This document shows positions 18,964-27,572 of a stretch of DNA of 64,000 nt, piece by piece. Each line of letters starts with the position of its first letter. The first letter of the stretch is position 1. Source of the DNA: Lysinibacillus mangiferihumi (GTDB taxonomy: Bacteria; Bacillota; Bacilli; Bacillales_A; Planococcaceae). The notes under the pieces were generated by a model. It did not search any database and had not been told where the DNA came from. It saw nothing but the letters and a program-made list of their open reading frames with translations. The stretch lies in assembly GCF_003049665.1 (NCBI RefSeq), contig NZ_PYWM01000001.1, positions 186,001 to 250,000 of the forward strand. Reading direction: 5' to 3'. The translations under genes and the position numbers were made by a program.

Positions 18964-19172
18964 GTGCAATTGCTGTCGATAATGGTTGTAGGGGATTACT
19001 GCTAGATAAGAAACTCATGATGCAATCGAGCGAATTTACTGTAGTAGCAAATTTTAAAGTAGTGCTGAGAAGGGGAGAAAATTTTTGAAAAGATAGATTG
19101 GTTAATGTCAAAGGATTACAGGTTTGTAGGGCAAGTTCTAGTAAACAACTTTTAGTCAGTTAAGGATTCAAT

Positions 19173-19208
19173 AAAAAAGCCCAATTGTTAGCTTTATCTA
19201 ACAATTGG
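19173..19208 (-). terminator. Terminator of the soluble chemoreceptor-like gene
   Basis: CCAATTGTTAG and CTAACAATTGG are perfect arms (19181-19191, 19198-19208); on the minus strand GGGC and six T follow. Confidence 0.8.
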
Positions 19209-19250
19209 AGCGATTACAGTGCTTGAAAGTTACCTGTTAGAGCACGTTAT

Positions 19251-20075
19251 TTATTTTAAGGCTTCTTGCATAAAAACTTTCATCTTGCTACTTAATACTG
19301 TTAATTCACCAATAATTTCGCTGAAATCTTGAACTAGTTGAGCCTGTTCATTTGTTGCACCATTAATTTGCCCCATGTTTTGTTTCAGATTTTCAAGGCT
19401 ACTATTAATATTTCGTAATGACGTTTCAATACTTTCTGTCGCGTTCGATGTTTCAGAAGAAAGTTTTCTTACTTCTTGTGCCACAATATTAAAACCAGCG
19501 CCATGTTGGCCAGCACGAGCTGCTTCAATTGATGCATTTAAGCCAAGTAAATTTGTTTGACGCGAGATGCTTTTTATTAAATTTGTTACTTCGTGTGTTT
19601 TTTTAGCATCATCTAGTGCGTGCTGTGCTTGCGTGTTAATTTCGTCACTAGTGGCTGCTAGCTCCTCAGAATGAGAAGCTACGTTATGTACTTTATCTTG
19701 TAAACTGTTAATAATAGCTTCCATTTTATTCATATATTCTTCAAGTTTAAGTTTGTTGTCGATTGGTAAACCAAAAGCAAGTGCTCCCACAACTTTGCCA
19801 TGTTCACGAATTGGAAAAGCAAATGCATAAATGAAAATTCCGTAAACATCTTCAGGGATAATGATATCTGAATTTTGTCCTTTTAAAGCAGTGTAAATAT
19901 TCTCATCGTTAGCGTTTACTTTGTGCCCGTCTTGATAACCTACATCGATGCGTTTACCAGCTAAACATTTTACAACAGTTTCAGTTTCTTTATCAATAAC
20001 CGCTACTATTGCTTCTTCTTTTAATGCTAAGTGAATATAGGGTACTGAAAGAGATAATGCTTCAAGAATGTTCAT
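19251..20075 (-). CDS. Soluble methyl-accepting chemotaxis-like signalling protein
   Basis: A 274-residue protein without membrane segments. Residues 1-125 form a sensory domain ([23 protein letters not shown], then [23 protein letters not shown]/Cache-like); residues 140-274 are a short MCP signalling hairpin with the conserved tip [32 protein letters not shown]. It resembles the soluble YfmS-type receptors of B. subtilis. Start ATG 20075 follows CGGAGG; upstream in-frame codons lack a ribosome site. An extended -10 (TGATATACT, minus strand near 20146-20154) lies upstream. It lies alone between plus-strand operons. Confidence 0.85.
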   Translation of the reverse strand: MNILEALSLSVPYIHLALKEEAIVAVIDKETETVVKCLAGKRIDVGYQDGHKVNANDENIYTALKGQNSDIIIPEDVYGIFIYAFAFPIREHGKVVGALAFGLPIDNKLKLEEYMNKMEAIINSLQDKVHNVASHSEELAATSDEINTQAQHALDDAKKTHEVTNLIKSISRQTNLLGLNASIEAARAGQHGAGFNIVAQEVRKLSSETSNATESIETSLRNINSSLENLKQNMGQINGATNEQAQLVQDFSEIIGELTVLSSKMKVFMQEALK

Positions 20076-20135
20076 ACTAATTCCTCCGTTTTTTGTAAAC
20101 CGTTTAAGGGCACTATTAGTTTTGTAATCATACAA

Positions 20136-20482
20136 TTACATTGAAAGTATATCATTTCACCAGCTTTGTTGCTATATTGGAAAAAAGAAATGTATTTTAT
20201 AATATGACAATAAAAAACAATTAAATGATAAAAGAGGATGGCAATTACTTATAGAAGGTTTCGTTTTCAAAGGTGATATTATATTGAGATAATTGATATC
20301 AGACGTGTAAAAGTTGGGCAGTAGCTATTTGTTATGCTTAGTTATTTTATAAAAAAACCTAATAAGTACTGATTTTAAAAGGTTTGTGTTATTATAGTTC
20401 TCGTATCTAAAATAAGAACACAAAAAAATACTTATAAATACGAAACACAATGTTATGTGATGTTGAAAGGATGAAATTAATT
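20136..20482 (+). promoter_or_regulatory. Divergent intergenic region with the mtaB promoter
   Basis: About 350 gene-free bases. TGTTATTAT with an extended -10 (TATTAT at 20390-20395) is the likely mtaB promoter. The opposite promoter for the receptor gene is at its left end. No other structure seen. Confidence 0.4.
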
Positions 20483-21832
20483 ATGAGTTACGCGCCTCCA
20501 AAAACCGTATCTCTATATACGCTAGGTTGTAAAGTAAATCATTATGAAACAGAAGCTATTTGGCAACTGTTTAAAGAAGAAGGCTATGAACGTACGGAGT
20601 TTGATCATAAAGCAGACGTTTATGTTATTAATACATGCACAGTAACAAATACGGGTGATAAAAAATCACGTCAAGTTATTCGCAGAGCTGTCCGTCAAAA
20701 TCCTGATGCAGTTATTTGTGTAACAGGCTGTTATGCGCAAACATCGCCAGCAGAAATTATGGCTATTCCTGGTGTTGATATTGTGGTAGGGACACAGGAC
20801 CGTACAAAATTACTAGGCTATATTGAACAATATCGTAATGAGCGTCAACCGATTAATGCTGTACGCAACATTATGAAAAACCGTGTATATGAAGAGTTGG
20901 ATGTACCGGCATTTACAGACCGAACACGTGCATCGTTAAAAATACAAGAGGGTTGCAATAACTTCTGTACGTTTTGTATTATTCCTTGGGCTCGTGGTTT
21001 AATGCGCTCTCGTGATCCACAAGAAGTTGTCAAACAAGCCCAACAGTTAGTAGATGCCGGTTATCTTGAAATTGTGCTAACAGGTATTCATACAGGGGGC
21101 TATGGTCAAGACTTAAAAGACTATAACCTTGCACAGTTGTTACGTGATTTAGAAGCGAATGTAAAAGGATTGAAACGTTTACGTATTTCTTCTATTGAAG
21201 CAAGCCAACTAACAGATGAAGTCATTGAGGTTTTACGTGACTCAAAAATCGTTGTCAATCATTTACACATTCCAATTCAATCTGGTTCGGATACGGTTTT
21301 AAAACGTATGCGCCGAAAATATACGATGGCATTTTTCGGTGAGCGCTTAACAAAATTACATGAAGCCTTACCAGATTTAGCTGTTACTTCTGATGTAATC
21401 GTTGGGTTCCCAGGTGAGACAGAAGAAGAATTTATGGAAACCTACAACTTTATTCGTGACCATAAGTTTTCTGAATTACATGTTTTCCCATTCTCACCTC
21501 GTACAGGCACGCCGGCAGCACGTATGGAAGACCAAGTGGATGAGGACATTAAAAATGAGCGCGTGCATCGTTTAATCGCTTTAAACGACCAACTAGCAAA
21601 GGAATATGCTTGTCGTTTTGAAAATGATGTGTTAGAAGTAATCCCAGAGGAATTTGTTCATGATGGTAGTGATGAAGAAGGTTTATTAACAGGTTATACT
21701 GATAACTATTTAAAAGTAGTATTTGAAGGACCTGAAAACCTTATTGGCCAACTTGTAAAAGTAAAAATTACACAAGCAGGCTATCCACATTCTAAAGGGC
21801 AGTTTGTACGCTTACTAGAAACGGTAAAATAA
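20483..21832 (+). CDS. mtaB: tRNA threonylcarbamoyladenosine methylthiotransferase MtaB
   Basis: A 449-residue radical-SAM methylthiotransferase that converts t6A37 to ms2t6A37 in tRNAs reading ANN codons. The N-terminal UPF0004 domain has TLGCKVNHYETEAIW, NTCTVTNTGDKKSRQ and GCYAQ (three cluster Cys); the radical-SAM domain has GCNNFCTFCIIPWARG; VGFPGETEEEF and the C-terminal TRAM domain follow. The start is ATG 20483 (MSYAPPKTVSLYTLGC), 12 bases from GAAAGG; ATG 20471 touches the ribosome site. End of the conserved dnaK-region order. Confidence 0.94.
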   Translation: MSYAPPKTVSLYTLGCKVNHYETEAIWQLFKEEGYERTEFDHKADVYVINTCTVTNTGDKKSRQVIRRAVRQNPDAVICVTGCYAQTSPAEIMAIPGVDIVVGTQDRTKLLGYIEQYRNERQPINAVRNIMKNRVYEELDVPAFTDRTRASLKIQEGCNNFCTFCIIPWARGLMRSRDPQEVVKQAQQLVDAGYLEIVLTGIHTGGYGQDLKDYNLAQLLRDLEANVKGLKRLRISSIEASQLTDEVIEVLRDSKIVVNHLHIPIQSGSDTVLKRMRRKYTMAFFGERLTKLHEALPDLAVTSDVIVGFPGETEEEFMETYNFIRDHKFSELHVFPFSPRTGTPAARMEDQVDEDIKNERVHRLIALNDQLAKEYACRFENDVLEVIPEEFVHDGSDEEGLLTGYTDNYLKVVFEGPENLIGQLVKVKITQAGYPHSKGQFVRLLETVK

Positions 21833-21840
21833 TTGATAAA

Positions 21841-22162
21841 GGATGAGGCTGGGACATAAGAGAAAAAGTGTTAGATTGACTGCCATCAATCTAACACTTT
21901 TTTGCTATGCCGTTGTTGTCCGCTACAGCTGTGCTTTCCGCGGGAACACACGTAAGCCGCAACCCTCGCTAACGCGCGGAATGCCCGCGTCTTACATTGT
22001 GTGCGTTCTGAGCAGGAGTCACCGCCTCCGCTACCAACAACTAGTGAACCCTTCTAATTTTTTTTGCAAAAGTAAGAATAGCTAAGTTCTCCATATAGCA
22101 AAAAATTATGAACACCTTTCCTCTGTTCTTTAAATTTTTTTAGTTATGTCCCAGCCCCATCC
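21841..22162. repeat. 322-bp palindromic intergenic element with 19-bp inverted ends
   Basis: The ends GATGAGGCTGGGACATAA and TTATGTCCCAGCCCCATC are inverted repeats matching at 18 of 19 positions over 21841-21859 and 22144-22162. Inside are a perfect 15-bp hairpin (21865-21900) and a GC-rich nested palindrome (CCGCGGG with CCCGCG; AACACAC-TAAG with CTTA-GTGTG) unlike the surrounding AT-rich DNA. No transposase and no believable gene. It lies directly behind mtaB. GAGGCTGGGACATAA is a sequence I recall from intergenic repeats of other Firmicutes. A non-coding mobile or regulatory repeat (MITE-like) is inferred. Confidence 0.6.
21865..21900. repeat. GTGTTAGATTG hairpin, copy 1
   Basis: Arms AAAGTGTTAGATTGA and TCAATCTAACACTTT (15 bp, perfect) and a run of T; probably also the mtaB terminator. 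Related copies are at 24445-24480 and 44118-44153. Confidence 0.75.
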
Positions 22163-22350
22163 TTTTTACTTCATAATAATGAGCTTGTATGGACATGATA
22201 AAAATTAATAATTTATACAATTAGTGTTTGTAGCACATATTTTTATTGGCTAGACTGGCTCTCGTGTAATGATTATTAGACGGAAACGTGAAAACATGTT
22301 ATCATTCCAAAGAGGTACGGACAACTTAAGTTAGAAGGAGCGCTTGTTAA

Positions 22351-23022
22351 ATGAAAACAAATTATGCAAGTATGATTGATCACACGTTATTAAAGGCTGA
22401 GGCAACGAAAGAGCAAATTGAAAAGTTATGTGCTGAGGCTAAAGAATTTGGCTTTGCATCAGTTTGCGTAAATCCAACTTGGGTAAAATATTGCAGCGAG
22501 CTATTACAAGATTCAAATGTTTTAGTTTGTACAGTTATTGGTTTTCCGTTAGGTGCTAATACAACCGCTGTAAAAGTATTTGAGGCAAAAGATGCAATTG
22601 CTAACGGTGCACAAGAAGTAGACATGGTTATTAATATTGGGGCATTAAAAGACCAAAACTTTGAATTAGTGCAATCAGATATTGCCGCAGTGGTGGAAGC
22701 GGCTAAAGGCAGTGCAATTGTTAAAGTGATTATCGAAACATGCCTACTAACTGAAGAAGAGAAAGTAAAGGCATGTGAACTTTCAGTGGCAGCCGGAGCA
22801 GATTTCGTCAAAACGTCAACTGGTTTTTCTACAGGTGGAGCAACAGCAGAGGACATTGCCTTGATGCGCAAAACAGTTGGTCCAGAGCTAGGTGTAAAAG
22901 CTTCTGGTGGCGTTCGCAGTTTAGAAGATATGCAAAAAATGGTCGAAGTAGGTGCTACCCGAATTGGGGCAAGCTCTGGTGTAGCGATTGTGAAAGGCTT
23001 AATTGCAGATTCTAATTATTAA
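22351..23022 (+). CDS. deoC: Deoxyribose-phosphate aldolase
   Basis: A 223-residue class I aldolase cleaving 2-deoxyribose 5-phosphate to glyceraldehyde 3-phosphate and acetaldehyde. Seen: [12 protein letters not shown] at the start, [12 protein letters not shown], the proton-relay Asp in DMVINIG, the Schiff-base Lys in FVKTSTGF (about residue 152) and the phosphate loop ASGGVRS. Length is normal. Ribosome site AGAAGGAG. It is alone here, not with a nucleoside phosphorylase or deoR regulator; cdd lies 14 kb away. Confidence 0.96.
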   Translation: MKTNYASMIDHTLLKAEATKEQIEKLCAEAKEFGFASVCVNPTWVKYCSELLQDSNVLVCTVIGFPLGANTTAVKVFEAKDAIANGAQEVDMVINIGALKDQNFELVQSDIAAVVEAAKGSAIVKVIIETCLLTEEEKVKACELSVAAGADFVKTSTGFSTGGATAEDIALMRKTVGPELGVKASGGVRSLEDMQKMVEVGATRIGASSGVAIVKGLIADSNY

Positions 23023-23054
23023 TTTTCACATAGCATTTAATAGCGGTCTTAAGA

Positions 23055-23096
23055 AAAATAGTGTACTGGGAATTTCTCCGGTACACTATTTTTTTG
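23055..23096 (+). terminator. Terminator of deoC
   Basis: AATAGTGTAC (23057-23066) pairs with GTACACTATT (23081-23090) with an inner GG/CC; seven T follow. Confidence 0.85.
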
Positions 23097-23156
23097 ATTT
23101 TCACGAATGACAGTACATAGAAATCAACCATCTACATTACGCTCACTTTGTCTGTA

Positions 23157-23185
23157 GAATAATTGATTTTTCCTTCTCATATACT
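23157..23185 (+). promoter_or_regulatory. Sigma-E-like promoter of cotJABC
   Basis: GAATAATT, 13 bases, CATATACT, close to the mother-cell sigma-E pattern (ATA-type -35, CATACAAT -10), 36 bases before the cotJA start. In B. subtilis the cotJ operon is known to depend on sigma-E. Confidence 0.5.
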
Positions 23186-23220
23186 CGAATGACGTAAATG
23201 CGTTTTGAAAGGAGGATTTT

Positions 23221-23430
23221 ATGTTTACGCAATTTAAATATTGGCGGCCTTATATCAGTCCATTCGACCCCTGTAAACCGATCGAAGTCAAGAGTTATTC
23301 AACACCTCCGCAATTGTATATAGGCTTTCAACCACCTGGACTACCACAATTTCAAACTGCCAAGGAAGCGCTGAAATTTGGCACTTTATGGCCTCAATTT
23401 TTTAGCCCATATCCGAATCCAGAGAGGTGA
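23221..23430 (+). CDS. cotJA: Spore coat associated protein CotJA
   Basis: A 69-residue protein rich in Pro, Phe and Tyr (YWRPYISPFDPCKPI, PPQLYIGFQPPGLPQF), ending in the family's FGTLWPQFFSPYPNP. It follows a strong AAAGGAGG and precedes cotJB by 8 bases. Made in the mother cell and placed in the inner coat in B. subtilis; the biochemical role is unclear. Confidence 0.92.
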   Translation: MFTQFKYWRPYISPFDPCKPIEVKSYSTPPQLYIGFQPPGLPQFQTAKEALKFGTLWPQFFSPYPNPER

Positions 23431-23438
23431 GATGAAAG

Positions 23439-23702
23439 GTGAGTAAAAAAATGCCGCCAGAATTTTATGAGCTTCTCGAGGAAATTCAGGCCATTGATTT
23501 TGTTCTAGTTGAATTAAATCTTTATTTAGATACACATCCTCACGATTATACAGCGATCACACAATTTAATGAAAATGCTGAAAAAAGTATGCGCTTAAAA
23601 ATTGATTTTGAGCAAAAATTTGGACCACTCATGAACTTTGGAAGAAGCTATTCGAATTATCCGTTTAATTGGGTCGACACGCCATGGCCTTGGCAAGTGT
23701 AA
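23439..23702 (+). CDS. cotJB: Spore coat protein CotJB
   Basis: An 87-residue protein with the CotJB pattern LLEEIQAIDFVLVELNLYLDTHPHD and a C-terminal aromatic stretch (PFNWVDTPWPWQV). GTG start inside GAAAGGTGAG. Middle gene of cotJABC, so likely coexpressed in the mother cell. Confidence 0.92.
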   Translation: MSKKMPPEFYELLEEIQAIDFVLVELNLYLDTHPHDYTAITQFNENAEKSMRLKIDFEQKFGPLMNFGRSYSNYPFNWVDTPWPWQV

Positions 23703-23740
23703 CATCTTATGAAAAACGTTTGGATTAGGGGGAAAGATGT

Positions 23741-24310
23741 TTGTGGTATTATGAAAAAAAGCTCCAATATCCAGTGAAAGTTAGTACATGTAACCCGGTG
23801 CTTGCTAAATTTTTAATAGAGCAGTACGGGGGTGCTGATGGGGAGCTGGCTGCAGCACTTCGGTATATGAATCAGCGTTACACTTTACCTGATAAAGTAG
23901 TTGGTTTGCTGACGGATATAGCGACGGAAGAGTTTTCACATCTCGAAATGATTGCGACGATGATTTATAAATTAACGAAGGACGCCACGCCACAGCAGTT
24001 AAAAGAAGCGGGAATTGGTGATTATTATGTGAATCATGATAAAGCTTTGTTTTATCAAAATGCAGCCGGTGTGCCATTTACCGCAAGCTACATTCAGGCA
24101 AAGGGGGATCCCATTGCTGATCTTTATGAAGATATTGCTGCAGAAGAAAAGGCACGTGCCACATACCAATGGATTATCGACTTATCGGATGACCCTGATT
24201 TGAATGATAGTTTAATTTTCCTAAGAGAAAGAGAAATCATCCATTCCCAACGCTTTAGAGAAGCGGTGGAACTATTAAAAGAAGATGGCAGCACGAAGAA
24301 AATTTTTTAA
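23741..24310 (+). CDS. cotJC: Spore coat protein CotJC, manganese-catalase-like
   Basis: A 189-residue ferritin-like four-helix protein of the manganese catalase family. The metal-binding Glu/His pattern is visible in TEEFSHLEM (about 70), AAEEKARATYQW and REIIHSQRF. It is shorter than free Mn catalases. TTG start following AGGGGGAAAG. Probably a coat-bound peroxide-detoxifying or structural protein; catalytic activity is inferred from metal residues only. Confidence 0.93.
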   Translation: MWYYEKKLQYPVKVSTCNPVLAKFLIEQYGGADGELAAALRYMNQRYTLPDKVVGLLTDIATEEFSHLEMIATMIYKLTKDATPQQLKEAGIGDYYVNHDKALFYQNAAGVPFTASYIQAKGDPIADLYEDIAAEEKARATYQWIIDLSDDPDLNDSLIFLREREIIHSQRFREAVELLKEDGSTKKIF

Positions 24311-24444
24311 AATACGACATAAGGGGAAAATATTCGTACAGGTTTGCTTCTATAAAAAAACGTAGATTAAGATAAAACTTAGCCGATAAGGCGATAACGC
24401 TCGTGGACAACAACCACCGTAGCAAAAATCAATGTTAAAGCAAT

Positions 24445-24480
24445 AAAGTGTTAGATTGTTGGTAGTCAATCTAACACTTT
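24445..24480. terminator. GTGTTAGATTG hairpin, copy 2 (convergent terminator)
   Basis: Arms AAAGTGTTAGATTG and CAATCTAACACTTT, perfect over 14 bp, with T on the right and A on the left, so it can end both cotJABC and the minus-strand Ktr operon. Its core is the same as at 21865 and 44118. Confidence 0.75.
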
Positions 24481-24500
24481 TTCTCATTTTGCTAATTAGC

Positions 24501-25157
24501 CTATTCAATATTGGAAAATTGCGCAATATCTTTACGATGACCAATCATGACTAAAATATCTTCTTGTTCAATTAATTGTTCTGGAGATGGAGAGATAATG
24601 ATATCTACTCCTCTTACAATGGCAATAACACTGACATTGTATTTAGCGCGTAGATCTAAATCGCGTAAATTTTTATTAGCCATTTTGGGAGGAATCATTA
24701 TTTCTTCTATACTATAGTCCTTCGATAACTCAATATAATTTAACATATTAGGGGAGAGCAACTGATTTGCTACTCGTTCACCCATATCGCGTTCAGGATA
24801 AATAATCCAATCTGCGCCTACTTTATCTAATACTTGCCCATGTCTTTTCCCAAGCGCTTTAGCAATAATTTTTTTTATGCCAAGTTCTTTTAGCAATGAA
24901 ACAGTTAAAATACTGGATTGCATATCGTTACCAATGGCAACAATGACACAGTCGAAATTTCCTATTCCAATGGAGGTTAGCGCCTTCTCTTCAGTCGTAT
25001 CCGCAACGACTGCATGTGTTACATAAAGCTCGGCATCTTCAACCCTCTCCTCGTTAATATCGATTCCAAGCACTTGTTGGCCAGCTTCGTGTAATCTTCT
25101 AGCCACACTTACTCCAAATCTGCCTAAGCCGATGATGGCATATTGATTGATGGTCAT
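24501..25157 (-). CDS. ktrC: Potassium uptake regulatory subunit (KtrA/KtrC, RCK domain)
   Basis: A 218-residue cytosolic gating-ring protein. RCK_N Rossmann domain residues 1-130 begins QYAIIGLGRFGVSVARRL (GxGxxG) with GIDINEERVED; the RCK_C (TrkA_C) domain follows (residues 135-218: IEEIMIPPKMANKNLRDLDLRAKYNVSVIAIVRG). RCK_N binds ATP/ADP and RCK_C binds c-di-AMP in S. aureus and B. subtilis Ktr proteins. The gene is 25 bases after the membrane subunit in the same operon. KtrA and KtrC are not separable here, so the letter is tentative. Confidence 0.9.
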   Translation of the reverse strand: MTINQYAIIGLGRFGVSVARRLHEAGQQVLGIDINEERVEDAELYVTHAVVADTTEEKALTSIGIGNFDCVIVAIGNDMQSSILTVSLLKELGIKKIIAKALGKRHGQVLDKVGADWIIYPERDMGERVANQLLSPNMLNYIELSKDYSIEEIMIPPKMANKNLRDLDLRAKYNVSVIAIVRGVDIIISPSPEQLIEQEDILVMIGHRKDIAQFSNIE

Positions 25158-25182
25158 AGTCGTTAGCTCCTCTTGAATTTAG

Positions 25183-26520
25183 TTAACCAATCATTATATT
25201 TCCTTTTGGATGATGGAAAGCTTCTGGCTTTCGTCGTTTTGTAATAGCAAAAGCAATCGTTAGAGGACCGAGTCTACCAGCAAACATTGTTAAAATAATG
25301 AGTATACGACCAGCAGGCGTCAACTCAGGAGTTAGCCCCATGGAAAGTCCAACAGTACCAAAGGCAGAAGTAGCCTCAAACAAATACATCATAAAACTAT
25401 GTTTTTGTTCGGTAATGCTAAGAAAGATGGTGACAAACACCACAATGACCATCCCACACATTGCCACGGTTAATGCCTTTAAAATGGTTTCAATCACAAT
25501 TCTACGACGAAATAACACGACATCTTCCTTCCCTCTAATTTGCGCCCAAAGCGTAGCAGCTAAAACGGCAAACGTTGTTATTTTAATCCCACCAGCGGTA
25601 GAACCAGACCCCGCTCCGATAAACATCAATAAAATAGTTAAAAACAATGTAGAGTGAGTCAAATCCCCAATAGGTAAAGTATTCGATCCAGCAGTCCTTG
25701 GTGTAACAGCCTGATAGAAAGAGCCTAAAATTTTACCCAATCCCGTTAAATCACCAATTGTTTTACTATTGGTATATTCAAATAAAAATATTAAAAGGGT
25801 AGAACCCACTGTTAAAATAACTGTGGCTGATAATACAATTTTAGAATGGACCGAAAGACGTTTTGTTTCACGATATTCATATAACTCATTCATGACGATA
25901 AACCCTAACCCACCGATTGTAATCAGCGCACAAATTGTTAACACAACAAATGGATCAGCTACATACGCTGTTAAACCTTGAAACCCTCCCATTAAGTCAA
26001 AGCCAGCATTGTTAAAGTTAGAAATCGAGTGGAAAAAACCAAAGTAAATGGCTTTGCCAATCGGCATATCAAATGAAAAACGAATCGATAAGATAAGGCC
26101 TCCAATTAGTTCAATAAGTGCAGTAAATAACAAAATTCTTTTCACCAATTTAACAAGACCAGCCATCGAAATATTATTAAAGGCTTCTTTTAACAATAGC
26201 CTTTCTTTTAAAGAGATTTTTTTCCCTAACAACAAAAATAATAATGTTGCAAAAGTCATAAATCCTAAGCCCCCGATTTGAATAAGAGCCAGAATAACGA
26301 TTTCACCAAACATTGTAAAGGTGTCTCCTGTATCAACTACAATTAACCCCGTTACACATGTGGCAGAAGTAGCAGTAAATACTGCATTTAAAAAAGGTAG
26401 GCCATTTCCATCCTCTGTAGCAAACGGCAAAGTGAGCAAACATGCCCCAATAAAAATAATAATGGCAAAACCAAGTACAAGAATTTTTGGTGGACTTAAA
26501 TAATTTATCAATTTTTTCAT
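25183..26520 (-). CDS. ktrD: Potassium uptake membrane subunit (KtrB/KtrD, TrkH family)
   Basis: A 445-residue membrane protein made of four pore-type repeats (helix, P-loop, helix). Selectivity-filter-like loops are seen: TSATCVTGL (about 52), SNFNNAGFDLMG (about 165), TPRTAGSNT (about 286) and SAFGTVGLSMG (about 395); the hairpin region GAGSGSTAGGIKITT resembles the Ktr gate. It takes up K+ with Na+ dependence when gated by the RCK ring. First gene of the operon; ATG after TTAGGAG. Expression is probably turned off by c-di-AMP through the riboswitch upstream. Confidence 0.9.
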   Translation of the reverse strand: MKKLINYLSPPKILVLGFAIIIFIGACLLTLPFATEDGNGLPFLNAVFTATSATCVTGLIVVDTGDTFTMFGEIVILALIQIGGLGFMTFATLLFLLLGKKISLKERLLLKEAFNNISMAGLVKLVKRILLFTALIELIGGLILSIRFSFDMPIGKAIYFGFFHSISNFNNAGFDLMGGFQGLTAYVADPFVVLTICALITIGGLGFIVMNELYEYRETKRLSVHSKIVLSATVILTVGSTLLIFLFEYTNSKTIGDLTGLGKILGSFYQAVTPRTAGSNTLPIGDLTHSTLFLTILLMFIGAGSGSTAGGIKITTFAVLAATLWAQIRGKEDVVLFRRRIVIETILKALTVAMCGMVIVVFVTIFLSITEQKHSFMMYLFEATSAFGTVGLSMGLTPELTPAGRILIILTMFAGRLGPLTIAFAITKRRKPEAFHHPKGNIMIG

Positions 26521-26576
26521 CGATGTCTCCTAACTGTTTACAAAACATGTGAGCCTTTCATATCCATATTTGGGCA

Positions 26577-26646
26577 TAAGAAAAAGACCCTCATGGTTAG
26601 AATGTTGGATTGGGCATCACAAAAAAACTAATGAATGGTGGTCTTT
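26577..26646 (-). terminator. Expression-platform terminator of the c-di-AMP riboswitch
   Basis: On the minus strand AAAGACC (from 26646) pairs with GGTCTTT (to 26583), followed by TTTTC, just after the aptamer. GGTC-ATAAA-GACC at the aptamer's end is a possible competing short hairpin. Confidence 0.6.
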
Positions 26647-26659
26647 ATGACCTCCTTCG

Positions 26660-26785
26660 CTTTAGCCGACGAAGTTAGCTGACGGGTAGGATGGCGAAAG
26701 AGAAGTCATCCCTTCTACATATGCAGAATTAACCCCAAAATATTGGGTCCTCCGTACTCACAAAAAATTTGAGATTTGGCTGTTA
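26660..26785 (-). promoter_or_regulatory. ydaO/yuaA-class c-di-AMP riboswitch
   Basis: On the minus strand the leader carries the class signatures in order: ACGGAGGACCCAAT, GGGGTTAATTCTGCA, AGAAGGGATGACTTCTCTTTCG, CATCCTACCCGTCAGCTAAC and CGTCGGCT; AGCC near 26780 can pair with GGCT near 26664 to close P1. Known ydaO/yuaA riboswitches bind c-di-AMP and shut down ktrAB and related genes. A terminator follows. The match is by pattern, not by covariance scoring. Confidence 0.9.
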
Positions 26786-26802
26786 TGAAATTGAATGGGA
26801 TT

Positions 26803-26832
26803 ATTTTACGCCCAACTAATATTTTTTGTAAA
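26803..26832 (-). promoter_or_regulatory. Promoter of the Ktr operon
   Basis: Minus strand TTTACA, 18 bases, TAAAAT, about 20 bases before the aptamer. Confidence 0.6.
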
Positions 26833-26941
26833 GCCCTTATTTAAAATAAATTTTCTTCACCTTATTGTTTACGTAAAAGCGCTATAAAATTCGGACAAAG
26901 TGGGTGTGAAAAATTCTCTGCGCTATTTCGAATACTTTCTA

Positions 26942-26970
26942 TTGACCGTTAAAAGACAATACGGTATAAT
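26942..26970 (+). promoter_or_regulatory. Sigma-A promoter of rpsU
   Basis: TTGACC, exactly 17 bases, TATAAT. One of the best promoters in the window, 77 bases before the gene. Confidence 0.85.
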
Positions 26971-27046
26971 TTTTTAGTACACAACAGTTAGTTATTAGCC
27001 TAATTCGATTGTGTATTGACGTGTGTTCGGAGGGAGGGAAAGAGAG

Positions 27047-27220
27047 ATGTCAAAAACTGTCGTTCGCAAAAACGAATCGCTTGAAGATGCTCTTCGCCGC
27101 TTCAAACGTACTGTATCAAAAAGTGGTACAATTCAAGAAGTTAGAAAGCGCGAGTTCTACGAAAAACCTAGCGTAAAACGTAAAAAGAAATCAGAAGCTG
27201 CACGTAAACGTAAGTGGTAA
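27047..27220 (+). CDS. rpsU: 30S ribosomal protein S21
   Basis: A 57-residue basic protein with the S21 pattern: [47 protein letters not shown] 27047 follows GAGGGAAAGAG. Strong promoter upstream, terminators downstream. S21 sits by the 16S 3' end; in B. subtilis it influences motility and biofilm switching. Confidence 0.97.
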   Translation: MSKTVVRKNESLEDALRRFKRTVSKSGTIQEVRKREFYEKPSVKRKKKSEAARKRKW

Positions 27221-27291
27221 TTTAATTTCCCATTAAAAATCCCTACGTTCAAAACACGCAATTGTATGATTCACTGAGCAGACAATGATAT

Positions 27292-27332
27292 ACCTGGAAT
27301 TAATTGCACTAGCGATTAATTCCAGGTATTTT
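27292..27332 (+). terminator. First hairpin after rpsU
   Basis: ACCTGGAATTAAT and ATTAATTCCAGGT, 13 bp perfect, 10-base loop; only ATTTTGC follows, so termination would be weak and the stem may instead protect the rpsU message 3' end. Confidence 0.5.
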
Positions 27333-27372
27333 GCATGATGCTCCATTTTGCGGTACATATTCGAAAAAAAGG

Positions 27373-27408
27373 CCGAATGAAGTCACTCAAGATTTCATTC
27401 GGTTTTTT
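27373..27408 (+). terminator. Second terminator after rpsU
   Basis: CCGAATGAA and TTCATTCGG, 9 bp perfect, followed by six T; A-run on the left makes it bidirectional. Confidence 0.8.
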
Positions 27409-27572
27409 CATAGCCAATGTCAAAGCAACGATTAAATCCATCCAACAGGAGATAAAAAACAACCTTTCATTCAAATTTCACTGTATAATAAAAATAAACA
27501 AGATTTTGTGAAACTTATTACAAAGTCTCTCGTATATACAGTAGAGAAGCATGTTAGAAGGGAGGGAAAAAG

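Larger units (their letters stand above)
18823..19250. other. Gap after rsmE holding two terminators
   Basis: Over 400 bases without a supported gene. It contains the plus-strand terminator at 18931 and the minus-strand one at 19173. A 64-codon frame at 18894-19088 runs through the hairpin and has no ribosome site. Nothing else recognised. Confidence 0.5.
27221..27572 (+). other. Gap between rpsU and nfeD where yqeY is expected
   Basis: About 350 bases with no gene. It carries two terminators. In B. subtilis yqeY occupies this place; no remnant of it is seen here, while a YqeY gene lies at 6026-6451. Confidence 0.5.

Noticed and set aside
18894..19088. 64-codon plus-strand frame after rsmE
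   Set aside because: Passes through a terminator stem and has no ribosome site or recognisable pattern.
21843..22085. 80-codon plus-strand frame
   Set aside because: It runs through the terminal repeat and hairpin of the 322-bp element and has no plausible ribosome site.
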